Assembly (NCBI GenBank): GCA_965279285.1
Contig: OZ257147.1
Coordinates: forward strand, 248,001-312,000
Direction: 5' to 3'
Length of the DNA stretch: 64,000 nt
From: G965279335 sp965279285
Lineage (GTDB): Bacteria; Pseudomonadota; Gammaproteobacteria; DSM-16500
Positions 53,247-61,512 of the stretch are shown here, in pieces. Under the pieces are notes generated by a model, which was given only the letters and a program-made list of their open reading frames with translations, had not been told where the DNA came from and made no database searches. A program made the translations under genes and the position numbers. The first letter of the stretch is position 1, and each line of letters starts with the position of its first letter.

Positions 53247-54551
53247 TTAGCATTGTAACGTTCCCTGACGGTCGCTGCTCGGTGACACAACTTTCTCATC
53301 AAGTTGTTGTTGGTTTTGCTGCTGCTCACAACGACGAACAGTATCATAAAGCGTTACAGTCTGTAATGGGCTTTTTTTCGGAGAAAAATCAACTTTTTTA
53401 GTTGAGTTTAATGGCGTAGGTAGAGCAGCTACTGTGCCTTTTGCAGGTATCGTCGGTGACACAAAAGAAGGTAATTTTTCAGCTTCAGCTTGTTGTTGTT
53501 GTAAATCAGCAATACACCTTTTGTCTGTTGCTGAGGGATATTTTGCATATGTTTTAATTATCGCAGAAGGCGTTAGATTTCTAGGCAAACTCTGCGCATG
53601 AGCAGCGACCCCGCCATCAATGGCTCCAACTAATCCACCCAAAACAGCGCCTGATATAATAAGCATTAAAGAAGATATTACTAAGGCAAGAGCTATCAAA
53701 GGGAAAGGAATCGCAACAAACGCCGCAATAACAAGCACAGGAAGACAAGCAAGACTAAACATCTTGATTGATTTTACAAATCCAGCAGCAAAACCATAAG
53801 CCATCCCTGTGAGTGTAATTAAAAATCGAGAGAAGCGGTCTGTTTGATGTTTCCAACCATCTAATAACGCTGGAGTAATTTTTGGAAACTGCTCAGCAAG
53901 AAATATATATTTAAAAGTATCATTGCTCACATCCGTATGAAGCCATTTAAATCCACCATTAGGCTGTGTGCATTGATAACGTGTAACACTGTGCCCAGGA
54001 ATAATATATTCAACATTACCGATATCATTATCTGCCTTCTTCTCTATTCTTAATTTTTCAACAACATCAAGATAAATACAAACTTCGCCATTAGAATTGA
54101 TTTCTTTACTAAATTTATAACTACCATAATCTTTTTTTGTTATTGCGCTAGCAACACGATACTGCTCAGAAGAAAGATTCAATTTTGCTATTGTTCGTAA
54201 TAGTAATAACGATCCTGAAGAATCATTTTCAATTTTTTGTAATACGACATCACTAATATCTAACTCACGTTTTAAAAGCGTACGAAAATCATTTAATGTT
54301 TGTTCTTGTCTTAGCCGAGTTTGATACAAATAATCCCGCGTAGGAAATTCTTTATTACCAACAATAATATTCAAGCCACCGTAATAAAACATTTCCTCAA
54401 AAAATGAAAACTCTATACCTAAACGTTGACCTTGACCTTGCATATAACGATGCAACTGCTGTAAACCCGGACTATTTGTATATCTCAACTCCTTTGAATC
54501 AGGAGTGATTCGAGTTACTTCTAGTAAACTAGGTCTCATTGTCATTGCCAT
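53247..54551 (-). CDS. Unknown protein with two adjacent membrane helices (candidate effector)
   Basis: 434 residues, no known domain. The first ~240 residues are soluble (IEFSFFEEMFYYGGLNIIVG, EYIIPGHSVTRYQCTQ). A Gly/Ala-rich double hydrophobic region follows (~255-315, ending GAVLGGLVGAIDGGVAAHAQ), then a Pro/Gln-rich tail ending ...GTLQC. The last codons lie in a sequence resembling the TCCCTGACGGTCGCGGCTCG repeat (53258-53290), so the true C-terminus may have been replaced. No signal peptide. Effector status is inference from architecture. Confidence 0.62.
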   Translation of the reverse strand: MAMTMRPSLLEVTRITPDSKELRYTNSPGLQQLHRYMQGQGQRLGIEFSFFEEMFYYGGLNIIVGNKEFPTRDYLYQTRLRQEQTLNDFRTLLKRELDISDVVLQKIENDSSGSLLLLRTIAKLNLSSEQYRVASAITKKDYGSYKFSKEINSNGEVCIYLDVVEKLRIEKKADNDIGNVEYIIPGHSVTRYQCTQPNGGFKWLHTDVSNDTFKYIFLAEQFPKITPALLDGWKHQTDRFSRFLITLTGMAYGFAAGFVKSIKMFSLACLPVLVIAAFVAIPFPLIALALVISSLMLIISGAVLGGLVGAIDGGVAAHAQSLPRNLTPSAIIKTYAKYPSATDKRCIADLQQQQAEAEKLPSFVSPTIPAKGTVAALPTPLNSTKKVDFSPKKSPLQTVTLYDTVRRCEQQQNQQQLDEKVVSPSSDRQGTLQC

Positions 54552-54732
54552 ATCATCGCTCGTCTTTTTTGCTTAAGTAGTGCAGGAATCATAACAAAAA
54601 AGCATTAAGAAAACCTTAACAAGCCCCACCTTTTTTGTAAAAAAACAAACAAATTGTATGATTTTGTAACTGCAAGGGCGCGCGTGCGTGTAGCTGGTCA
54701 TCCTGAATAGTTCCGGGGATCTTCCAAATAAT

Positions 54733-55422
54733 TCACGGCAACTCACAAAACTCAACGGTCTCAATAAATTCAGAACTTGCTACCGCAGCTGCATAACCTA
54801 GAGCACATGGGATCATTTGCACAAAATAGTTTTCCACACCTTGTTGAGAAGGTATCCTAACGGGTTCAATAACCGATTGAATAGAAACAGAAAAGCTTGC
54901 CAAAGAGGTATATAAACCCTGACCCAATGCTTTAATAAGCGCTTCTTTCTTAGACCAGATATGATAAAAAGCGGCTGCTTTTTCAGCTGCGGGCAAACTT
55001 AATAAAACCTCGTACTCGCTATCACTAAAAAATCGTTGTGCAATACCTTCTTTAAATTCTGTTGCAATTTTTTCAATATCAACACCGACTTCACCTTGTT
55101 GTGTCACTGCAATAATAGTCTGATTATGTGAGTGTGATAAATTAAATGATAATTCATAATCACTTAAAAATGGCTTTCCCTGTGGACCATAACTAAAAAT
55201 AATATCTTGCGGAACAACATCAATATAAAGACTTAACACTTTTCGTAAATAGGTACGTGCAAGACTATACCGCTGTCGATGCAATAAAAATTTAAACCGT
55301 TCAGCACGTGCTTGCTCATCTGCACTCAATAAAGAAGCTAACAACTGTTGCTTATCTGCTAATTGATCTAAATCAATTTGCCATAGATGAATTAATCCTG
55401 GTTTAAGTGCCTGTTTTTTCAT
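54733..55422 (-). CDS. 4'-phosphopantetheinyl transferase (Sfp-type)
   Basis: 229 residues in two pseudo-repeats. LSFNLSHSHNQ (~90), QQGEVGVDIEKIA (~115) with the Mg-binding Asp, and FYHIWSKKEALIKALGQGL (~160, WxxKEA) are the family motifs. It transfers phosphopantetheine from CoA to carrier proteins of fatty-acid, polyketide or non-ribosomal peptide synthesis. No carrier protein is nearby. Confidence 0.92.
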   Translation of the reverse strand: MKKQALKPGLIHLWQIDLDQLADKQQLLASLLSADEQARAERFKFLLHRQRYSLARTYLRKVLSLYIDVVPQDIIFSYGPQGKPFLSDYELSFNLSHSHNQTIIAVTQQGEVGVDIEKIATEFKEGIAQRFFSDSEYEVLLSLPAAEKAAAFYHIWSKKEALIKALGQGLYTSLASFSVSIQSVIEPVRIPSQQGVENYFVQMIPCALGYAAAVASSEFIETVEFCELP

Positions 55423-55501
55423 AGTAAAAATAATAACAGAATTTTTTATTAATTGGCAGATGAATCTCGCATCTTAAAATGTAATGCGTATAATAAGATA
55501 A

Positions 55502-55621
55502 GTATTCAGCAGCTAGAGTTTGGTGGGCACGCTGCGCTTTGCCCACCCTACATGTTTATAATTTTTTGTAGGGTGGGCAAAGCGCAGCGTGCCCACCAAA
55601 CTCTAATCGCTGAATAATTAC
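55502..55621. repeat. GGTGGGC palindromic element, near full-length
   Basis: TATTCAGCAGCTAGAGTTTG... pairs with ...CAAACTCTAATCGCTGAATA around a short A/T spacer. It has a shorter AGAG arm than other copies; the loss of AG is present in both arms. It lies directly upstream of lysA. Confidence 0.92.
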
Positions 55622-55643
55622 ATAATTTTAATTATTTTCGAGT

Positions 55644-56909
55644 ATGACTATGGATTACTTTCACTATCAAAATGCTGTTCTTTATGCAGAAAACATTCCC
55701 TTACCAGCCATTGCTAAACAATACGGAACGCCCTGTTATATTTACTCTCGAGCAGCCATAGTCAATAACTGGCAAGCTTTTAATCAAGCATTTAATCATT
55801 ATCCACATCGAATTTGTTATGCAGTAAAAGCCAATTCTAACATCGCTATTTTAAATATATTAGCTAAATTAGGCTCAGGTTTTGATATTGTCTCTGGTGG
55901 CGAATTAGAGCGCGTCATCAAAGCCGGTGGTGATCCATCCAAAGTCGTTTTTTCTGGTGTTGGAAAAACAGTGGCTGAAATTTCACATGCACTTGATTTC
56001 AATATTTTTTGTTTTGATGTCGAGTCAGTTGAAGAATTAGAACGCATTCAAACCATTGCTCAACAAAAAAATAAATTTGCACAAATTGCTTTACGCATCA
56101 ATCCTAACATCGACGCTCGCACTCATCCTTATATTGCTACTGGCCTACAGGAAAATAAATTTGGCATTGACATTAAGGAAGCATTAACTATTTTTAAACA
56201 AGCAGCTGCTTTACCTAACCTTAAATTAATTGGCGTTGCTTGTCATATCGGTTCGCAATTAACTGAAATTGAGCCTTTTATTGAAGCAGCTGACTCGATA
56301 CTTGCGCTCATTGATCAGCTCAGCCAAGAAAATATTTCATTAAAATATATTAACCTAGGCGGTGGTCTAGGAGTACGTTATCAAAATGAAACACCACCTA
56401 TTATCGCTGATTATATTCAATTGCTCATCAAAAAAATCCAACCCTATCAATTAGAAATTATTCTTGAACCAGGACGATCGATTGTTGCAAATGCAGGAAT
56501 TATTCTTACACAAGTTGAATATATCAAACAAGGAAATGAAAAAAATTTCGCTATTATTAATGCAGGAATGAATGATTTAATTAGACCCGCTCTTTACGAT
56601 GCATGGCAAAATATTATTCCCGTGAATCAACATTCAAACCAAAAAAATAAAATCTATGATATAGTAGGTCCTGTCTGTGAATCTGCTGATTTTTTAGGGA
56701 AAAATCGCCAATTAAGCCTTACGACAGGTGACTTATTAGCTATTTGTTCCGCTGGTGCTTATGGATTTTCCATGAGCTCAAATTACAATTCCCGACCAAA
56801 AATTGCGGAAGTATTAGTCGATGGATCTGAAACGTATTTGATTCGGCAGCGAGAAACAATAGCAGATTTATTTTTACATGAGACGATACCGATTTATCAA
56901 AAAAAATAA
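55644..56909 (+). CDS. lysA: Diaminopimelate decarboxylase
   Basis: 421 residues. The PLP Lys is in ICYAVKANSN (~58); HIGSQL (~200), GGGLGVRY (~240), EPGRSIVANAG (~278), the substrate-binding CESADFL (~345) and AYGFSMSSNYNSRP are class III PLP decarboxylase hallmarks. It makes L-lysine from meso-diaminopimelate. Usually followed by dapF; here an acyl-CoA dehydrogenase starts 16 bases later instead. Confidence 0.95.
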   Translation: MTMDYFHYQNAVLYAENIPLPAIAKQYGTPCYIYSRAAIVNNWQAFNQAFNHYPHRICYAVKANSNIAILNILAKLGSGFDIVSGGELERVIKAGGDPSKVVFSGVGKTVAEISHALDFNIFCFDVESVEELERIQTIAQQKNKFAQIALRINPNIDARTHPYIATGLQENKFGIDIKEALTIFKQAAALPNLKLIGVACHIGSQLTEIEPFIEAADSILALIDQLSQENISLKYINLGGGLGVRYQNETPPIIADYIQLLIKKIQPYQLEIILEPGRSIVANAGIILTQVEYIKQGNEKNFAIINAGMNDLIRPALYDAWQNIIPVNQHSNQKNKIYDIVGPVCESADFLGKNRQLSLTTGDLLAICSAGAYGFSMSSNYNSRPKIAEVLVDGSETYLIRQRETIADLFLHETIPIYQKK

Positions 56910-56925
56910 AGGAAGGAAATTTAAC

Positions 56926-58080
56926 ATGGATTTTAATTTTTCCGCTGATCAATCAACTTTTAAAAAATTAGCTCGCGATTTTGCGAATAATGAAATGGCT
57001 CCTTATGCTAAAAAATGGGATGAAGAACATATTTTTCCTATTGCAACTTTGCGCAAGGCTGCTGAACTAGGTTTTGCTGGAATTTATGTGCGTGATGATG
57101 TCGGCGGAACTCAACTCAGTCGCATTGATGGTGCAATTATTTTTGAAGAACTTGCAACTGCCTGTGTTTCAACCACGGCTTATCTGACTATTCACAACAT
57201 GGTTTGCTGGCTCATGGATCAATATGCTCATACTGATTTACGTCAACGATGGTTGCCACAATTAACTAAAATGACTGCATTTAGTAGCTATTGTTTAACA
57301 GAACCCGAAGCGGGCTCAGATGCGGCTGCACTAAAAACAACAGCCATTAAAGATGGCAATGATTATATTTTAAATGGCGCAAAAGCTTTTATTTCCGGCG
57401 GATCAGTCAGTGATATTTACATAGTCATGGTCCGCACCGGTAAAGAAGGTCCGAAGGGAATCAGTTGTTTGTTAGTAGAAAAAAACACACCCGGTTTAAG
57501 TTTCGGAAAAAAAGAAATTAAATTAGGCTGGCACAGCCAACCTACTACCATGGTATTTTTTGAAAATTGTCGTGTACCCATGAGTAATCTTATTGGTGAA
57601 GAAGGCAAAGGTTTTAATATTGCCTTATCAGCACTTGATGGTGGACGCGTCAATATTGCTGCTTGCGCAATCGGTGGAGCAAAAGCCTGTTTAAATTTAG
57701 CAAAAAAACATTTGCATGAGCGTCAACAATTTAATAAAAAACTAATGGATTTTGAAGCACTGCAATTTAAATTTGCTGATATGTTCACGCATCTTGAAAC
57801 AGCTCGCTTAATGACATTACGTGCAGCTTTTTCACTGGATACTAAAGATCCACACAAAGCAATGTATTGTGCAATGGCAAAACGATTAGTGACTGATTAT
57901 GCTTTTTCAATTTGTAACGAAGCACTGCAAATTTTTGGTGGCTATGGTTATATGTGTGAATATCCTATTGAACGCTATTTTCGAGATTTACGTGTGCATC
58001 AAATTTTAGAAGGCACTAATGAAGTGATGCGGATTATTATTGCTCGGCATGGTTTAGATGAAGAATTTTTAATCGAGTGA
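56926..58080 (+). CDS. Acyl-CoA dehydrogenase (isobutyryl-CoA dehydrogenase-like)
   Basis: 384 residues. SSYCLTEPEAGSDAAALKT (~125), the FAD-binding region, and C-terminal QIFGGYGYMCEYPIERYFRD, then LEGTNEVMRIIIARHGL with the catalytic Glu. Similarity to ACAD8-type enzymes and the presence of 3-hydroxyisobutyrate dehydrogenase 4 kb downstream suggest valine breakdown. ATG 56926 follows AAGGAAGG; it is 16 bases after lysA, likely the same transcript. Confidence 0.9.
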   Translation: MDFNFSADQSTFKKLARDFANNEMAPYAKKWDEEHIFPIATLRKAAELGFAGIYVRDDVGGTQLSRIDGAIIFEELATACVSTTAYLTIHNMVCWLMDQYAHTDLRQRWLPQLTKMTAFSSYCLTEPEAGSDAAALKTTAIKDGNDYILNGAKAFISGGSVSDIYIVMVRTGKEGPKGISCLLVEKNTPGLSFGKKEIKLGWHSQPTTMVFFENCRVPMSNLIGEEGKGFNIALSALDGGRVNIAACAIGGAKACLNLAKKHLHERQQFNKKLMDFEALQFKFADMFTHLETARLMTLRAAFSLDTKDPHKAMYCAMAKRLVTDYAFSICNEALQIFGGYGYMCEYPIERYFRDLRVHQILEGTNEVMRIIIARHGLDEEFLIE

Positions 58081-58205
58081 GAACAAAGTTAGCAGTGTTG
58101 TGTAAATTTTGTTGAAATTTTATAGCGAATGTCTTACGTGAATTGGTGGTGATGTCTGCGGGTGGGGCAAGCGAATCTCTGTCATTGTGGGTTGAGAACT
58201 CTGAA

Positions 58206-58299
58206 CGGTGGGCGCTGCGCTTTGCCCACCCTACATTTTGTAATGATTTGTCATTTTTTCAAATTGTAGGGTGGGCAAAGCGCAGCGTGCCCACCCTAC
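58206..58299. repeat. GGTGGGC palindromic element (left arm lacking CAC)
   Basis: CGGTGGGCGCTGCGCTTTGC faces a complete inverted unit ending GTGCCCACCCTAC. The right end abuts the stop of the minus-strand gene at 58303. The outer ends are absent. Confidence 0.85.
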
Positions 58300-58302
58300 A
58301 AA

Positions 58303-59094
58303 TCACGCATACTTAACAAACCCCTTTTCTCTCCCTACCGCTGGTGCCTTAAAATTCGTCTTACCATGCTCTGTTCCATCCAAATAACGCTCAATCGCCT
58401 CTTCAGCATAACTCATTAATAAATCTAGATTTTTTTCACTTTCCAGCATAAAACGTTTATGAATATTATGCTGTTCTTTACTAACCAGTATTGAATCCAT
58501 TAAAGTAAACATCAGCTCTGCTGATGCCACACCTTCGTTATAGACATGAGTTGTTTTTACAAAAAAATCATTCACGATTTGAAATAACAATGCATTAAGT
58601 CTCTCATTAAGCCCTACGCCACTCTGCTCATCGCTAATTTGACCCAGGGTATCCGATTGATACGTTTGAAAATAAGCTTCATAATCTGCTTTTAATTCGA
58701 CATATTCTTGCTGTAATTGCGAAAAATATTCTGCCATCGCTAATTTTTCAGGAAAAGCAAAACTAAATTTTGCTTTCATCTCAACACTTTCTTGCCATAA
58801 CTGTTGTTTTGTTTCTTTTAATATTCTGCAACTACCCAAAAATTCTTCAACCTGATGAATTTTAGCTTTTGATGGATTATGTTGTTTATCTGTCAACACA
58901 ACAGCCGCTGATTTATCTAAACTATCAGCAACTTGATCTATTTTTTCTAAATACGCTTTTTCTTTAACATAAATAGCATCAAAAGACATTTTGAATGACT
59001 TTAATGCAACCATCTCTTTGGTTTGTTCTAACATAAACCGTTCTTGATTATCATGAAATGCCATAATTTTATCTTTAATCTTTTGATGCAGCAT
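58303..59094 (-). CDS. Unknown coiled-coil protein
   Basis: 263 residues, predominantly helical with heptad-like Leu/Glu/Lys patterns through ~15-230; no recognised domain, signal peptide or transmembrane segment. The leader AAGGAAAATAATATG is identical to that of the gene at 59205-59993, so the two were probably duplicated or share ancestry. A short basic tail (EKGFVKYA) ends it. Candidate secreted or cytoskeletal-type protein; no firm function. Confidence 0.62.
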   Translation of the reverse strand: MLHQKIKDKIMAFHDNQERFMLEQTKEMVALKSFKMSFDAIYVKEKAYLEKIDQVADSLDKSAAVVLTDKQHNPSKAKIHQVEEFLGSCRILKETKQQLWQESVEMKAKFSFAFPEKLAMAEYFSQLQQEYVELKADYEAYFQTYQSDTLGQISDEQSGVGLNERLNALLFQIVNDFFVKTTHVYNEGVASAELMFTLMDSILVSKEQHNIHKRFMLESEKNLDLLMSYAEEAIERYLDGTEHGKTNFKAPAVGREKGFVKYA

Positions 59095-59146
59095 ATTATT
59101 TTCCTTCTAAATTAATATCCTATAAAGATTTAGTCAGTAGCCAAAG

Positions 59147-59197
59147 ATGGTGGGCAAAGCGCAGCGTGCCCACCAAACGTACCTGCTGAATAATTAC
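59147..59197. repeat. Half copy of the GGTGGGC element
   Basis: TGGTGGGCAAAGCGCAGCGT ... CCCACCAAACG, followed by CTGCTGAATAATTAC: one core arm with its right outer end. The left half is missing. Confidence 0.8.
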
Positions 59198-59204
59198 TAA
59201 TTAT

Positions 59205-59993
59205 TTACATTATCGTACATTTTTCTTTTAATGGTTTTTCTTCCTCATCCATAACACTAGCAGGAACAGGCCGATAACTTGCATAAGGATTATTTGATGG
59301 CGTAGAGGGCGGAGAGTCGAGAGCAGCATTTCTACTTGAAGACGGGCTTCTTGAAACCGTTCTTTCGCGACTTGCATCAACACGCGCTGGCGGTATAAGC
59401 AAACCAAGATGTCGCTCTATCGACACTATACTCTCACTAGCCTCATGCAAGGCTGTTTGCTGTGCTATCAAACCATTGGAGTAGGTTCGAAGATTTTGAA
59501 AATTTTGTTCAACTTTTTGAAATAAGCTTTTGTTTTCTGGACAAGCACTGCTCATCTGTGTTGCCAATGCTTGATGTGTCGCCAATAATTCAGAATACTG
59601 CTGCTGCACCTTACCTTCATTAATACTCACATTATTAAAAGTAGAGAGTTCCGCTTTTAATGCAGGCAATTGCGCTTTTACTTTGCCAAGCTGCTCTTCT
59701 ATTGCAGTAAAAGCAGCACGATTAATTTTTTCACGACGGTATTTACCCGTTTTAGGATCTACTACCTTAAGCAATTCTTTATCAAATTCAACGGTTACAG
59801 CCGGTAACTCTTCATCAAACTTATCACTTTTTTGCAGATAAGCATGTAATCTTTTCAACTCTTTTTGTAAAAAACCAGGGGCCAATGCTAACTCAGTTTT
59901 ATCCGTTTTTTTATCCTGACTTAAGACTAAACTTCCGATTTTTGCAGCAAATGCTTTAATTTGTTCATTAATTTTTTTATCCATACCTAACAT
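59205..59993 (-). CDS. Unknown coiled-coil protein ending in a CaaX box (candidate host-prenylated effector)
   Basis: 262 residues. Coiled-coil regions (~25-200; Leu/Glu/Gln heptads) are followed by a Ser/Pro-rich linker (SRSPSSSRNAALDSPP), an acidic patch DEEEKPLKEK and the last four residues C-T-I-M before the TAA at 59205. C-a-a-X with X = Met is a eukaryotic farnesyltransferase substrate; a basic stretch precedes it, as in Ras-type tails. Some Legionella effectors use host prenylation this way. Whether the protein is secreted is unknown. The RBS matches its neighbour's. Confidence 0.65.
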   Translation of the reverse strand: MLGMDKKINEQIKAFAAKIGSLVLSQDKKTDKTELALAPGFLQKELKRLHAYLQKSDKFDEELPAVTVEFDKELLKVVDPKTGKYRREKINRAAFTAIEEQLGKVKAQLPALKAELSTFNNVSINEGKVQQQYSELLATHQALATQMSSACPENKSLFQKVEQNFQNLRTYSNGLIAQQTALHEASESIVSIERHLGLLIPPARVDASRERTVSRSPSSSRNAALDSPPSTPSNNPYASYRPVPASVMDEEEKPLKEKCTIM

Positions 59994-60283
59994 ATTATTT
60001 TCCTTTTAAATATCTTAGAGCTATTCCCTACCGCTACCCATAATCTATAAGAATTTCAATACCCTTAGGCAATCATAAAAAACACGTTTGCTCAAATAAT
60101 GTCTAGCTGCGTAATTATGCCGCGATTTGCACAAATTTACAACCACCTCTTTTACATTAGTAACTACCCTATATCATTTCATGAACCACCCTATGAAATT
60201 AACTGCTAAAAACAGCGTATAATGAAATATACAAAACCAGGACCAGCGGTTAATGGATACTTCCGAATAACGGGGGACAAGTA

Positions 60284-61402
60284 ATGAATACGCACAATGA
60301 AAATGAATTCAGCCTATTGTTAGAAAAGTTATGCGACTATGATAATAATATTAGCGAGCTTTTACTGCACGACGACAATCTCTTGCTTAACATTCTTAAT
60401 CCTCAGTCGCTCGTCCATAAACGTCATAACAACCATGCCTTACATAAAAATCAATTTTATTTCTGGAAACAACACATTGAATTACATCTCACTTTAAAAT
60501 ATTTTTTAAAACAAAAAAAATTAAAATTACAGCTGCTTAAAGAAGAACAAAGAAGATATGAAAAATTAAATGACGAGCTCACAACCTACAATATTAATTA
60601 TTTACTCGACCGCGAAAAGAGTCTTGCAAAAATCGCTGAGCAAGAAAGAATGGAATTACAAAAGTTATTGCAACATTTAGCCTTAATAATTCAAGAAATT
60701 GAAAATAAAATTAAAGCATTAGACAAAGCTATCTCGTCCTTAAAATCAAGTATTAGAGAATTTGAAACTGGATTTTTACATCAATATTGTGTCAGCTTGA
60801 AATATGACCTTATTAAGCATTTTTCTAATGATATAAAATTTAACATCAATCTGCATGCGGATGACACTGTCGAAATAATTCGCTTATTTTTAAAAGAAAA
60901 ATTAGAAAAATTGGCTAGCTTAAAAAAACCTGATCTTAAAGAATCATGGGAAGACGAATTAAAGCATCGCTTGAAAGATTTTATCAGTAATAAAATTCTT
61001 CATAAAAATAAAATTTCGGCTAAAGAAATTACCAGCCGCGCAGAAAAAATAGCGCAACACACGATAGATCATCAAAATAAAGCGGCTTATACATTGTTTG
61101 CTATTCAAGCAGCCAGATATGCTAGTCTTTCCTTTAAAGTAAAAGAAAAGCGCGCCTTAGAAGCTGAAAGAAAAGAACTCAGCAATCCCGATTTAATAAA
61201 AAACACAGTCAACCTCTGTGATTTAATTAATAAAAGAGCGGCAAAAAAGAATATTGCATCACTAGAATCCCGCAAATTAAACACTTATCGGAATCAACTC
61301 TTTATGATAAATGCCCAACATAATTCAAACAGCGAAAATACTAATGAAAGATTAGACGCACAGACGGAAGACTATATTAAACGGAATTTTACCCCGAATT
61401 AA
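60284..61402 (+). CDS. Unknown long coiled-coil protein
   Basis: 372 residues, Lys/Leu/Glu-rich and almost wholly helical: a long coiled coil spans ~60-170 (KEEQRRYEKLNDELTTYN, ALDKAISSLKSSIREFE), with further helices to ~330. No recognised domain, signal peptide or membrane helix. ATG 60284 follows GGGGGACAAGT; a TATAAT box lies near 60218. Divergent from the CaaX protein gene; a similar all-helical style suggests a common role, but nothing proves it. Confidence 0.62.
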   Translation: MNTHNENEFSLLLEKLCDYDNNISELLLHDDNLLLNILNPQSLVHKRHNNHALHKNQFYFWKQHIELHLTLKYFLKQKKLKLQLLKEEQRRYEKLNDELTTYNINYLLDREKSLAKIAEQERMELQKLLQHLALIIQEIENKIKALDKAISSLKSSIREFETGFLHQYCVSLKYDLIKHFSNDIKFNINLHADDTVEIIRLFLKEKLEKLASLKKPDLKESWEDELKHRLKDFISNKILHKNKISAKEITSRAEKIAQHTIDHQNKAAYTLFAIQAARYASLSFKVKEKRALEAERKELSNPDLIKNTVNLCDLINKRAAKKNIASLESRKLNTYRNQLFMINAQHNSNSENTNERLDAQTEDYIKRNFTPN

Positions 61403-61408
61403 ATTAAG

Positions 61409-61488
61409 TTGGTGGGCACGCTGCGCTTTGCCCACCCTACATTTGACATTACCATGAGTAGGGTGGGCAAAGCGCAGCGTGCCCACCG
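61409..61488. repeat. GGTGGGC palindromic element, short spacer
   Basis: TTGGTGGGCACGCTGCGC... and the inverse GTAGGGTGGGCAAAGCGCAG...CCACCG face each other around 15 bases. It lies 6 bases after the coiled-coil gene stop and may serve as its terminator. Confidence 0.88.
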
Positions 61489-61512
61489 TTTTTTGCGACG
61501 ACGTATCCACCA

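Noticed and set aside
1462..61488. CRISPR array made of the GGTGGGC repeats
   Set aside because: The repeats are dispersed over the whole window as inverted pairs, without regular unique spacers or cas genes.
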